21,487 nt of DNA from an uncultured Bacilli bacterium (GCA_947625365.1 CANQNZ010000010.1:1-21487); one strand, 5' to 3'. Positions 7,519-14,545 are shown, counted from the first letter of the stretch. Notes: generated by a model from the sequence alone, not told the origin. Translations and numbers: made by a program.

Positions 7519-7732
7519 ATTTAACATAGGGAATTAATCCCATAAATCTCGCATATTTAATTTGTTTAGCAATATGTCTTTGGTGTTTAGCACAAGCACC
7601 TGTACGACGACGATTTTCTATTTTTCCCTTTTCATTAATATATTTAGTTATAATAGGAACATCTTTATAATCTACGCTCTTACCGGCGCACATTTGACAT
7701 ATTCTTTTTTTCTTACGACGAAATTCTGCCAT
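7517..7732 (-). CDS. rpsR: 30S ribosomal protein S18, zinc-motif form
   Basis: S18 binds the 30S platform together with S6. The 71-residue protein has the conserved RRRTGACAKHQRHIAKQIK and RFMGLIPY segments. C12 and C15 (CQMC) together with C47 and H50 (CAKH) form a CxxC...CxxH set, so this looks like the zinc-binding (C+) form of S18 rather than the Cys-less form found in many bacteria. AAGGAGG lies upstream of the ATG. Last gene of the rpsF-ssb-rpsR operon. Confidence 0.96.
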   Translation of the reverse strand: MAEFRRKKKRICQMCAGKSVDYKDVPIITKYINEKGKIENRRRTGACAKHQRHIAKQIKYARFMGLIPYVK

Positions 7733-7744
7733 TATTTTTCCTCC

Positions 7745-8212
7745 TTAAAATGGTAAGTCGTCTTCACTTAAAACAACTTCTTCGCCAAAATCTTTAAATG
7801 GGTCTTCACTAATATCTGTAGTGGTTATATCAGAAGCTGGTTCAACTGGAGCACTACTTACGTTATTATTTGCTGAATAATTACTAGACGAGCTCCCCTT
7901 AGGACTTAAAAATGTAACATTATCTGCTACAACTTCTGTAACATATCTTTTACTGCCATCTTGAGCATCATAACTTCTAGTTTGAAGACGGCCTTCTAAA
8001 GCAATCATTGTTCCTTTAGTACAATATTTAGAAATATTTTCCGCCTGCCTGCGCCATGCAACACAGTTAATAAAGTCTGTATCTCTTTCTCCATTTTGGT
8101 TAGTAAAAGTACGATTTACAGCTAAAGTAAAACTTGATGTAACAGCTCCATTACTAATTGTTCTAAGTTCTGGGTCTTTAGTTAATCTTCCAATTAAAAT
8201 TATTCTATTCAT
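7745..8212 (-). CDS. ssb: Single-stranded DNA-binding protein
   Basis: SSB coats single-stranded DNA at forks and recruits repair proteins through its acidic tail. The OB-fold domain covers about residues 1-106 (opening MNRIILIGRLTKDPELR), followed by a Ser/Asn-rich linker and a C-terminal tip ending DDLPF, the conserved partner-binding peptide. I start at ATG 8212: AGGAG then lies 4-5 bases upstream and one base separates it from the rpsF stop. The frame runs four codons further (ATG at 8224), but that would overlap rpsF and ignore the ribosome binding site. 155 residues. Confidence 0.96.
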   Translation of the reverse strand: MNRIILIGRLTKDPELRTISNGAVTSSFTLAVNRTFTNQNGERDTDFINCVAWRRQAENISKYCTKGTMIALEGRLQTRSYDAQDGSKRYVTEVVADNVTFLSPKGSSSSNYSANNNVSSAPVEPASDITTTDISEDPFKDFGEEVVLSEDDLPF

Positions 8213-8213
8213 A

Positions 8214-8504
8214 TTACTCCTCATCTAATTTAATTATCAAATGTCTTAAAATATTTTCATCTAATAATGCTTTACGGTCAAATTCTTTAATTGCTTCATG
8301 GCTAGCTTCTACTTGCATAACAAAATAATAACCATTAATTTCTTTTTTTATTGGATAAGCAAATTTCTTTTGACCAAGTTCTTTAAAATCTAATACTTTA
8401 GATTTCATATCAGTAACTAACTTTTTAAATGTTTCCGCTGTTTTACTAACTTGTTCACTTTCAATTGTAGCTTTAACAATAAACATTATTTCATATTTGT
8501 TCAT
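8214..8504 (-). CDS. rpsF: 30S ribosomal protein S6
   Basis: S6 forms a complex with S18 on the 30S platform and with it acts as autorepressor of this operon in many bacteria. The 96-residue protein shows the ferredoxin-like S6 pattern from MNKYEIMFIV through KKFAYPIKKEINGYYFVMQVEA to the end. A strong AAGGAGG site lies 9 bases before the ATG, and the sequence before it matches the S6:S18 leader layout. First gene of rpsF-ssb-rpsR. Confidence 0.97.
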   Translation of the reverse strand: MNKYEIMFIVKATIESEQVSKTAETFKKLVTDMKSKVLDFKELGQKKFAYPIKKEINGYYFVMQVEASHEAIKEFDRKALLDENILRHLIIKLDEE

Positions 8505-8514
8505 TAACTTTCGC

Positions 8515-8578
8515 CTCCTTATGGTCTATTTCGGCTTTATAAAATATATAAAGCAAGGAGTAAATAAATACTCGCTTT
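8515..8578 (-). promoter_or_regulatory. Putative S6:S18 autoregulatory leader of rpsF
   Basis: On the minus strand an outer helix pairs CTCCTT (8555-8560) with the Shine-Dalgarno AAGGAG (8515-8520). Stacked directly on it is an 8-bp hairpin (8547-8554 with 8534-8541, 5-nt loop). The 3' side has a 13-nt bulge (8521-8533) that begins with CG of a CCGAAA sequence. This agrees with the known S6:S18 motif, where a CCG next to a helix is bound by the S6:S18 pair. A competing 5' hairpin (8569-8573 with 8558-8562, perhaps extended by 8574-8578 with 8550-8554) uses the same bases and would free the Shine-Dalgarno. Confidence 0.65.
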
Positions 8579-8580
8579 GT

Positions 8581-8610
8581 ATTATAACATAATAATATTA
8601 AACTATGCAA
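8581..8610 (-). promoter_or_regulatory. Promoter of rpsF-ssb-rpsR
   Basis: TGTTATAAT on the minus strand (TATAAT at 8581-8586) is a consensus extended -10. TTGCAT at 8605-8610 is a partial -35 with an 18-bp spacer. Predicted start near 8575 leaves a leader of about 70 bases. Confidence 0.6.
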
Positions 8611-8625
8611 TTATTTATTACAAAG

Positions 8626-8744
8626 AAAATGTTAAACATTTTTAACTACTTTTAAAACATAAATTAACTATTTTAAAATCTTTTTTTTATATAATTTGTT
8701 TTGCAAAATAACTGGTTGTATTGCAAATAGCAAAATTTTTGCAA
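8626..8744. promoter_or_regulatory. Palindrome and repeat cluster between rpsF and the RHH gene
   Basis: This stretch has no gene. It holds a perfect 17-nt palindrome AAAATGTTaAACATTTT (8626-8642), two copies of TAACTA(C)TTTTAAAA (8643-8657 and 8665-8678, offset 22 bp), and three TTGCAA palindromes (8701-8706, 8721-8726, 8739-8744; offsets 20 and 18 bp). The first TTGCAA is the core of TTTTGCAAAA. Short symmetric sites at about two-turn intervals before a ribbon-helix-helix gene suggest operators for cooperative binding, possibly by that gene's own product. Confidence 0.45.
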
Positions 8745-8746
8745 TG

Positions 8747-8775
8747 TTTCAAACTAGTTTTTTGTGTAATATAAT
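8747..8775 (+). promoter_or_regulatory. Candidate promoter of the RHH gene
   Basis: TATAAT at 8770-8775 with a weak -35 (TTTCAA, 8747-8752) 17 bp upstream. The TTGCAA sites lie just upstream of the -35. Predicted start near 8782. Confidence 0.5.
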
Positions 8776-8798
8776 TTAATTAGTAAGGTGGTATAGAA

Positions 8799-8990
8799 AT
8801 GGCGTTTAGATTAGTTGAATCAAGAAGTGAAACAGAAAACAAGACCGTTAGATTTCCCGTTGATGTAATTAACCAAATTGAAGTAGCAATTTCCGGTAAA
8901 AATATCACATTTTCGAAATTTGTTATCTCAGCTTGTCGCTATGCATTAGAAAATCTCGAAGAAACTGAACAACCAACAACTAATGTTTAA
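8799..8990 (+). CDS. Small ribbon-helix-helix (CopG/Arc-type) DNA-binding protein
   Basis: A 63-residue protein with a clear ribbon-helix-helix pattern: beta strand KTVRFP (15-20), helix A from about 21 to 33 and helix B from about 38 to 53 (FSKFVISACRYALENL). Such proteins bind DNA as dimers through the paired strands, here with K15, V17 and F19 as candidate contact-strand residues. A site AGGTGG lies 8 bases before the ATG. It is monocistronic with its own promoter and terminator, and there is no partner toxin next to it, so a stand-alone regulator is more likely than an antitoxin. The cluster of TTGCAA palindromes upstream could be its autoregulatory operator. The target genes are unknown. 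Confidence 0.75.
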   Translation: MAFRLVESRSETENKTVRFPVDVINQIEVAISGKNITFSKFVISACRYALENLEETEQPTTNV

Positions 8991-9004
8991 TTTGTTTTCT
9001 TACT

Positions 9005-9028
9005 AAAGCACCTTATGGTGTTTTTTTT
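9005..9028 (+). terminator. Terminator after the RHH gene
   Basis: Stem of 8 bp (9005-9012 with 9017-9024, one G-T pair, loop TTAT) with a T run continuing to 9028. Confidence 0.88.
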
Positions 9029-9031
9029 GAT

Positions 9032-9056
9032 AAAAAAAACTAGAACATTCCTCTAG
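9032..9056 (-). terminator. Terminator after the sigma factor gene
   Basis: CTAGA/TCTAG arms (9052-9056 and 9040-9044) are followed on the minus strand by eight T (9032-9039). The gene's TAG stop (9053-9055) lies in the stem. A longer alternative stem using upstream ACTAGAA is also possible. Confidence 0.7.
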
Positions 9057-9664
9057 CGGTCTTCTAGTATTTGTTTAATCTTAACTTTAATTCTTTGCAT
9101 AGCATTATCTATTTGTTTGACATTACGATTTAATATTTCAGCAATTTGTTGATAATTATAATTTTTAAGCATTAAAGAAAAAACTTCATTTTCACTTTGT
9201 GAAAGTCTTTTTTTGATTTTTTCTAAAAGATTATCTAGTTCTTCATTCATTTCTAAATTAAGAAGAGGATTATTTTTATTATCATCACTAATAATATCCA
9301 TTAAGGGTTGCTTATCTTCTTCATAAACATGCTCTAAAGATAAAGATTCATTCATAAGTTTATTTTTAAGTCTACTTGCTTTTTTTAAAACTACTTGCAA
9401 TCTTCTATCTACACATAAAGTGATAAAAGTGGGAAGAGAAGATGAGGCATCGTCAAAACGATTTATAGCTTCGCTAAAGCCTAGTAATGCTTCTTGATAT
9501 AAATCTTTGTATTCCATATTTAACATTTTGGCTGACATAGTATATTTTTTGATAGTAATACCTATGATATATTTATATTTTTCATATAAAATATCTTTAG
9601 CTTCTTCAGAGTTTTCTTTAATTAAATTTAATAGCTCGCTATCAGAAAATTCTTTATAATTCAC
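9053..9664 (-). CDS. sigH: Sigma-70 family factor, SigH-like
   Basis: A 203-residue sigma factor with region 2 (about 20-100, including YKDLYQEALLGFSEAINRF and FITLCVDRRLQVVLKKASR) and region 4 (about 155-200, LSQSENEVFSLMLKNYNYQQIAEILN as helix-turn-helix), and no region 1.1 or 3. The position right after mrnC-rlmB matches sigH in Bacillus and relatives, where sigma-H drives sporulation entry or competence. The assignment rests on context plus architecture. The frame opens at GTG 9673, overlapping the rlmB stop, but GTG 9664 is better placed, 5 bases after AGGTGA, so I use it. The usual yacP gene between rlmB and sigH is missing. What it controls here is unknown; no sporulation gene is in view. 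Confidence 0.8.
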   Translation of the reverse strand: MNYKEFSDSELLNLIKENSEEAKDILYEKYKYIIGITIKKYTMSAKMLNMEYKDLYQEALLGFSEAINRFDDASSSLPTFITLCVDRRLQVVLKKASRLKNKLMNESLSLEHVYEEDKQPLMDIISDDNKNNPLLNLEMNEELDNLLEKIKKRLSQSENEVFSLMLKNYNYQQIAEILNRNVKQIDNAMQRIKVKIKQILEDR

Positions 9665-9669
9665 ATTTA

Positions 9670-10350
9670 TCACCTGTTTATTAAATCATATATTACAATT
9701 CCCGCGGCTACGGAAGCATTTAAACTGTTAACTTTTCCCTTCATCGGAATAGATACTATTTCATCACAATTTTCTTTAACTAGCCGAGACATTCCTTTGC
9801 CTTCATTACCAATTATAAGCAACACTTTAGAGGCATAATCAACGTTTTTATAATTAACACCCTCCATTGCTGTACCATAAATAAAAAAGCCTTGTTTTTT
9901 AAAATCATCAATGGTGTTAGAAAGATTATTTACTTGCGCTAAGTTAACATTTGCTAAAGCTCCACTACTAGTTTTATATACAGTATCATTTACAGCAACA
10001 CTGCGGTCTTTAGGAATAATTATAGATTTAATCCCTGCGGCTTCACAAGTTCTAATTATTGCTCCCAGGTTATGAGGGTCTTCTAAGTGGTCAAGCATTA
10101 TTACGACATTATCATTATAAAAAGAAGTGACAGGAACATATTCATAATCATCAATTAACATAATAATTCCTTGATTATTTCCACCCATTTGCACTATTTT
10201 ATGAGGCTCTAATATTTCATAGGATATTTTTTTCTCTTTAATAAAATTAATAATTGCTCCATCTTTAAAATTGCTACTTAAATAAACTCTTTTAATTTGT
10301 TTATAATTGTCTTTTAATTCGTTAAAAACATTTTTTCCATATACTTTCAT
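9670..10350 (-). CDS. rlmB: 23S rRNA 2'-O-methyltransferase RlmB/TrmH family
   Basis: A SpoU/TrmH-family methyltransferase, in Bacillus context the RlmB enzyme that methylates G2251 of 23S rRNA. Residues about 1-75 form the small substrate-binding domain. The SPOUT catalytic domain shows motif 1 with N94 and R100 (DPHNLGAIIR), motif 2 IIGNEGKGM (179-187) and motif 3 NSLNASVAAG (208-217). The 226 residues are somewhat short for RlmB (about 245-250), from a reduced N-terminus. The ATG overlaps the mrnC stop (ATGA) with GAGGAAT upstream. The exact rRNA or tRNA target cannot be proven from sequence. Confidence 0.93.
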   Translation of the reverse strand: MKVYGKNVFNELKDNYKQIKRVYLSSNFKDGAIINFIKEKKISYEILEPHKIVQMGGNNQGIIMLIDDYEYVPVTSFYNDNVVIMLDHLEDPHNLGAIIRTCEAAGIKSIIIPKDRSVAVNDTVYKTSSGALANVNLAQVNNLSNTIDDFKKQGFFIYGTAMEGVNYKNVDYASKVLLIIGNEGKGMSRLVKENCDEIVSIPMKGKVNSLNASVAAGIVIYDLINR

Positions 10351-10706
10351 TTATTCCTCACAATACATTCCATAATTTCTTTTATTCGTTCATATTTTTT
10401 ATCAAGATATAAAGTTCCTATTAAACATTCCAAACCAGTAGCTTTTTTATATGTCACAATATCTGTGTTTTTTCTTTTTCCACCATGGGCATTACGTCCT
10501 CTTTTATATATTTCTAATTCTTCTTCAGTTAAGATATTTTGATTAAGCAAATATTCTATGTGTTTACTCTGGCTTTTGGCACTAACAAATTTTAAACTTT
10601 CTTTCTGTAAATCTTTAACTTTGGCAATATTTAAATTAATTAAATATTCTCTTATATATAATTCATAGACAGCATCGCCTATATAAGCTAAGGTAAGAGC
10701 ATTCAT
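10347..10706 (-). CDS. mrnC: Mini-ribonuclease III
   Basis: Mini-III is an RNase III domain without a dsRNA-binding domain that matures 23S rRNA ends in Bacillus. The 119-residue protein shows YIGDAVYE (8-15) with catalytic D11 and GLECLIG (91-97) with E93, plus the conserved RNAHGGKR segment at 71-78. The N-terminus is shorter than the common 130-140 residues, starting almost directly at the catalytic motif. TAGGA, which contains the lgt stop codon, precedes the ATG by 7 bases. Translationally coupled to rlmB. Confidence 0.95.
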   Translation of the reverse strand: MNALTLAYIGDAVYELYIREYLINLNIAKVKDLQKESLKFVSAKSQSKHIEYLLNQNILTEEELEIYKRGRNAHGGKRKNTDIVTYKKATGLECLIGTLYLDKKYERIKEIMECIVRNK

Positions 10707-10715
10707 TTGAAAATC

Positions 10716-11528
10716 CTAAAAGTGAATTTCATTTGTTAGCTCTTCATTATATAAATCCTCAAAATGGCCTTTGCGCTGTTTAACCATAAATAAAATGATA
10801 CCCGCTATGACAAAAATAACTGAGATAATTTGGGCTACTTTAAAACCACTAAACATTAATGAGTCAGTACGACTAGCCTCTATTATAAAACGACCTATGC
10901 CATACCAAATTAAATATAAAGCGGTGGTTTGCCCATTTTTGGTATATTTCATTCTTCTAAATATTAAGAGAATAATAAAGCCAATTAAACACCATAAAAA
11001 TTCATAGAAAAAGGTAGGATGATAATAAACACCATTTATTTTCATGCCTTCAATTATAAAATTAGGAATATGGAATTTTTGTAAAATAGCGATAGTTGTT
11101 GCAGCTCCATGCGCTTCACTATTGAAAAAGTTGCCCCATCTTCCTATGGCTTGCCCAATTATTAAAGCAGGAGCAAAGATATCTATTATTTTAAAAATAT
11201 CAACATTATATTTTTTGGTATAAACAATTATCGTAATAATTCCGGCGATTATACCACCATGAATAGCAAGCCCACCATGCCAAATCTTTATAATTTCAAT
11301 TAAATTGCTACTATACTCAGAAAAATTAAAAAGCACATAATATAAGCGAGCTCCTATTAAGCTAAACACAATAGTCCAAAAGGTTAAGTTAAAAAGAAAA
11401 TCTTTATCGATACCTAATCTTTTTCCCTCTTTAAATATGAAAAACATTCCTACTACAAAAGCCAGTAATAATATAACAGAATACCATCTAATTTGAATAA
11501 AGCCTAAATCAAATAAAATTGGGTTCAT
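10716..11528 (-). CDS. lgt: Prolipoprotein diacylglyceryl transferase
   Basis: Lgt transfers a diacylglyceryl group from phosphatidylglycerol to the lipobox Cys of prolipoproteins in the membrane. The 270-residue protein has about seven hydrophobic segments, the HGGLAIHGG motif at 84-92 and the family signature GRWGNFFNSEAHG at 129-141 with the catalytic-loop Arg (R130). The reading frame extends 22 codons upstream, but AAGGTGA lies 5 bases before ATG 11528 and a good promoter sits inside the extension, so the longer start is rejected. It heads the operon lgt-mrnC-rlmB-sigH. In many Firmicutes hprK lies between uvrA and lgt; it is absent here. Confidence 0.96.
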   Translation of the reverse strand: MNPILFDLGFIQIRWYSVILLLAFVVGMFFIFKEGKRLGIDKDFLFNLTFWTIVFSLIGARLYYVLFNFSEYSSNLIEIIKIWHGGLAIHGGIIAGIITIIVYTKKYNVDIFKIIDIFAPALIIGQAIGRWGNFFNSEAHGAATTIAILQKFHIPNFIIEGMKINGVYYHPTFFYEFLWCLIGFIILLIFRRMKYTKNGQTTALYLIWYGIGRFIIEASRTDSLMFSGFKVAQIISVIFVIAGIILFMVKQRKGHFEDLYNEELTNEIHF

Positions 11529-11565
11529 AGTCTCACCTTTTCTATAGTTTTTTAAATGCAAAACA

Positions 11566-11594
11566 AGTATATCATTTTCTTGACATACTTGCAA
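11566..11594 (-). promoter_or_regulatory. Promoter of lgt-mrnC-rlmB-sigH
   Basis: On the minus strand TTGCAA (11589-11594) and TATACT (11566-11571) are separated by exactly 17 bp, with TG one base before the -10. Predicted start near 11559. A 7-bp inverted repeat CAAGTAT/ATACTTG (11564-11570 and 11585-11591) spans both promoter elements. Confidence 0.7.
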
Positions 11595-11595
11595 T

Positions 11596-14412
11596 TTATT
11601 TGTTTTTTTTCAAAATATCCTTTAAAAATTGTCCCGTATATGAATTTGCTTCTTGAGCTACTTCTTCTGGCGTTCCACAAGCTACTATTGTGCCCCCATT
11701 ATCTCCTCCATCTGGTCCTAAGTCGATAATATGGTCTGCTACTTTAATAACATCTAAGTTATGTTCAATTACTAAAACAGTATCTTGATTATCTACAATA
11801 CGATTTAATATAGCCAAAAGTTTTTTTATGTCGGCACTATGAAGACCAGTTGTTGGCTCATCAAGGATAAATAAACTTTTTCCTGTAGGCTTTTTCTGAA
11901 GCTCTTTAGCTAACTTGACCCTTCCTGCTTCGCCGCCGGATAATGTTGGAGCACTTTGACCGAGTTCAACATAGGATAAACCAACATCCATCATTGTTTG
12001 TAATTTGTCTCTAACTTTCGGAATGTTCTCAAAAAATTCTATAGCTTCTTCTACTTTCATATGCAATACATCCGAAATATTTTTACCTTTAAATTTAATA
12101 CTTAAAGTTTCTTTATTATATCTTGCTCCCTTACAAACATCACAAGGAACGTATACATCTGGCAAAAAATGCATTTCAATTTTTCTAACACCATCACCGT
12201 TACAGGCTTCACATCTTCCTCCTTTAACATTAAAGGAGAAACGACTCTTATCATACCCTCGCATTTTAGCTTCTTTTGTTGTGGCAAACACATCGCGAAT
12301 ATCATCAAAAACACCTACATAAGTAGCGGGATTACTTCTGGGAGTACGCCCAATGGCATCTTGAGTAATGTGCACAACTTTATCAATGTTTTCTAACCCT
12401 TTAATCTTTTTATATTTACCAGGAATATGGTGCGCTTTATTAACGCTATTAGCAACTACTTTGTATAAAATCTCATTAACTAATGTTGATTTTCCAGAAC
12501 CACTAACGCCCGTAACTAACACTAGTTTTCCTAAAGGAATTTTTACATCAATATCTTTTAAGTTGTTTTCTTTAGCTCCTTTTATTTCTAAATACTTACC
12601 AGTTCCTTTACGTCGTTTTTTCGGAACATCTATTTTTTCTTTACCAGCTAGATAACGTCCTGTTATACTATCTGGATTTTTCATAACTTCCTGAGGAGTT
12701 CCCTTAGCTACAACATATCCTCCCTTTTTTCCAGCTACTGGACCAATATCCACCAGATAATCAGCTGCTAGCATTGTATCAGTATCATGTTCCACTACAA
12801 TTAAAGTATTTCCTAAATCACGCATTTCTTGTAATGACTTAATTAGTTTTTCGTTATCTTTTTGATGAAGACCGATGCTCGGTTCATCTAGTACATATAA
12901 TACTCCTGATAAACGACTACCTATTTGAGTGGCTAAACGAATTCTTTGCGCTTCTCCACCAGATAATGTAGAGGTATTACGAGCTAAAGTTAAATATGAA
13001 AGACCGACATTGATTAAAAATTCTAATCGAGACTTTATTTCTTTAACGATTAAATCACTTATTTTTTGCTCGGCTTTAGTTAATTTTAAATTACACATAA
13101 AATTATAAAGTTTATCTATACTCATAGCAGTCATATCATAAATATTCTTTTTGTTAATATAAACTGATAAAACATCTAAAGATAAACGCTTGCCACCACA
13201 TGCTGGACAAGGAGATTCCATCATGTAACCTTCTATCCACTCTCTTATCCAAGTGCTTTGCGTTTCCATATATCGTCTTTCTAAATTATTAACGATGCCT
13301 TCGTAGAAATCATTAGTATAACGAACATTGCCATTTTTAGAAGTATATTTAAATTTTAAAATATCTTTAGAACCATATAATACGATATTTAACTCTTTTT
13401 TAGTTAAATCTTTAATTGGTTTATTCATATCGATATTGTAGTAATCACACGCTGTTTTTAAAGAAGTATAATATATATTTTGGTCTATAGTTAAAGGCAT
13501 AATGGCTCCACCATTAATTGACTTATTCTTATCAGGTATTAATAGGTCAACATTAATATTTTGTTTAACACCTATTCCTTTACATTCAGGGCAAGCTCCA
13601 TAAGGCGAATTAAATGAAAATAAACGTGGCTCTAATTCCGGCAGAGAAAAATTACATAAATCACAGGCATAATTTTCGCTCATTAATATTTCATTTTGAC
13701 CGATGATATTTATAACTACTTTACCATTTGCTAATTTAGTAGATGTTTCTATCGCCTCAAACAAGCGAGAACGTTCTTCTTGTTTTAAAACAATTCTATC
13801 AACAACTACATCAATATTATCTTTAATATTTTTTTCTAATTTTATATCTTCGTATAAGTCCATAACTTCGCCATTAACACGAACACGTGAATAACCGCTT
13901 TTTCGAAGATTTTCAAATAAATCTTGATGAGTACCTTTTTCGCCATGTACAACTGGAGCTAATATTTCTAATTTTGTTCCTTCTTCAAATTCCATTATTT
14001 TATTTGTCATTTCATCGATACTTTGTGATGTTATCGGAATATGATGATTGGGACAATAAGGTGTGCCAATACGAGCAAACAAAAGACGTAAATAATCATA
14101 AATTTCCGTCACAGTTCCAACAGTACTACGGGGATTTTTATTAGTAGTTTTTTGGTCAATTGAAATACTAGGCGATAAACCTTCAATAGAGTCAACATCC
14201 GGTTTTTCACTACCTCCTAAAAACTGACGAGCATAGGCAGATAAACTTTCTACATATCTTCTTTGACCTTCGGCATAAATGGTATCAAAGGCTAAAGATG
14301 ATTTACCAGAACCACTAACGCCTGTCATAACAATCAGTTTATTCTTTGGTAACTCTAAATCAATATTTTTTAAATTATTTTCTCTTGCTCCTTTAATTAT
14401 TATTTTATCCAT
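11596..14412 (-). CDS. uvrA: Excinuclease ABC subunit A
   Basis: UvrA is the damage-sensing ATPase dimer of nucleotide excision repair, loading UvrB on lesions. At 938 residues it is full length. The first Walker A GVSGSGKS is at 31-38 and a second copy lies near residue 640. The signature sequences LSGGEAQRIRLA and LSGGEAGRVKLA mark the two ABC modules. Two zinc modules are intact: CDLC...CPEC in the N-terminal half and CEAC...CDVC in the C-terminal half. AAGGAGTG lies before the ATG. uvrB is not adjacent in the window. No clear terminator follows; the lgt promoter begins almost at the stop codon. Confidence 0.98.
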   Translation of the reverse strand: MDKIIIKGARENNLKNIDLELPKNKLIVMTGVSGSGKSSLAFDTIYAEGQRRYVESLSAYARQFLGGSEKPDVDSIEGLSPSISIDQKTTNKNPRSTVGTVTEIYDYLRLLFARIGTPYCPNHHIPITSQSIDEMTNKIMEFEEGTKLEILAPVVHGEKGTHQDLFENLRKSGYSRVRVNGEVMDLYEDIKLEKNIKDNIDVVVDRIVLKQEERSRLFEAIETSTKLANGKVVINIIGQNEILMSENYACDLCNFSLPELEPRLFSFNSPYGACPECKGIGVKQNINVDLLIPDKNKSINGGAIMPLTIDQNIYYTSLKTACDYYNIDMNKPIKDLTKKELNIVLYGSKDILKFKYTSKNGNVRYTNDFYEGIVNNLERRYMETQSTWIREWIEGYMMESPCPACGGKRLSLDVLSVYINKKNIYDMTAMSIDKLYNFMCNLKLTKAEQKISDLIVKEIKSRLEFLINVGLSYLTLARNTSTLSGGEAQRIRLATQIGSRLSGVLYVLDEPSIGLHQKDNEKLIKSLQEMRDLGNTLIVVEHDTDTMLAADYLVDIGPVAGKKGGYVVAKGTPQEVMKNPDSITGRYLAGKEKIDVPKKRRKGTGKYLEIKGAKENNLKDIDVKIPLGKLVLVTGVSGSGKSTLVNEILYKVVANSVNKAHHIPGKYKKIKGLENIDKVVHITQDAIGRTPRSNPATYVGVFDDIRDVFATTKEAKMRGYDKSRFSFNVKGGRCEACNGDGVRKIEMHFLPDVYVPCDVCKGARYNKETLSIKFKGKNISDVLHMKVEEAIEFFENIPKVRDKLQTMMDVGLSYVELGQSAPTLSGGEAGRVKLAKELQKKPTGKSLFILDEPTTGLHSADIKKLLAILNRIVDNQDTVLVIEHNLDVIKVADHIIDLGPDGGDNGGTIVACGTPEEVAQEANSYTGQFLKDILKKNK

Positions 14413-14467
14413 GTTTCGGCACTCCTTATCCTTTTTTGCACTTGTTCAAAATTTATTTTATAAATAG

Positions 14468-14545
14468 TTAATTTGCATTTTTCGGATTATTACCATATCT
14501 ATTAGTATGGTCTTTATTAAAAGCTTTATATCCTTTTATTTTCAT
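14468..14545 (-). pseudogene. 25-codon ORF resembling the N-terminus of a larger family; probable gene remnant
   Basis: This small frame opens with MKIKGYKAFNKDHTNRYGN and stops after NPKNAN. The GYKAFNKD...RYG opening resembles, from memory, the start of a conserved family of phage/mobile-element-associated proteins (DUF7666-like) whose members continue for many more residues. Here the similarity stops after about 19 residues. A GTGAT sequence lies 5 bases upstream and an extended -10 about 33 bases upstream, so it could still be expressed. It may instead be a uvrA leader peptide. A 6-bp hairpin ACCATA/TATGGT (14492-14497 and 14506-14511) lies within it. The rest of the 14413-14591 gap shows no other gene. 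Confidence 0.35.

Noticed and set aside
8212..8224. ATG four codons upstream of ssb
   Set aside because: It would overlap rpsF and place AGGAG inside the coding region; the family start MNRIILIGRL at 8212 fits better.
8799..8990. Antitoxin of a toxin-antitoxin pair
   Set aside because: The RHH gene is followed directly by a terminator and a convergent sigma-factor gene, and no small toxin-like frame adjoins it.
11580..11585. Perfect TTGACA on the plus strand
   Set aside because: There is no matching -10 and no plus-strand gene downstream; it lies inside the minus-strand lgt promoter.
11529..11594. 22-codon N-terminal extension of Lgt
   Set aside because: It contains the operon promoter and its sequence does not match the Lgt family; ATG 11528 has AAGGTGA at 5 bases.
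12005..14467. Several open frames of 60-105 codons antisense to uvrA
   Set aside because: They are reverse-frame shadows of uvrA with no family motifs and no consistent ribosome sites.
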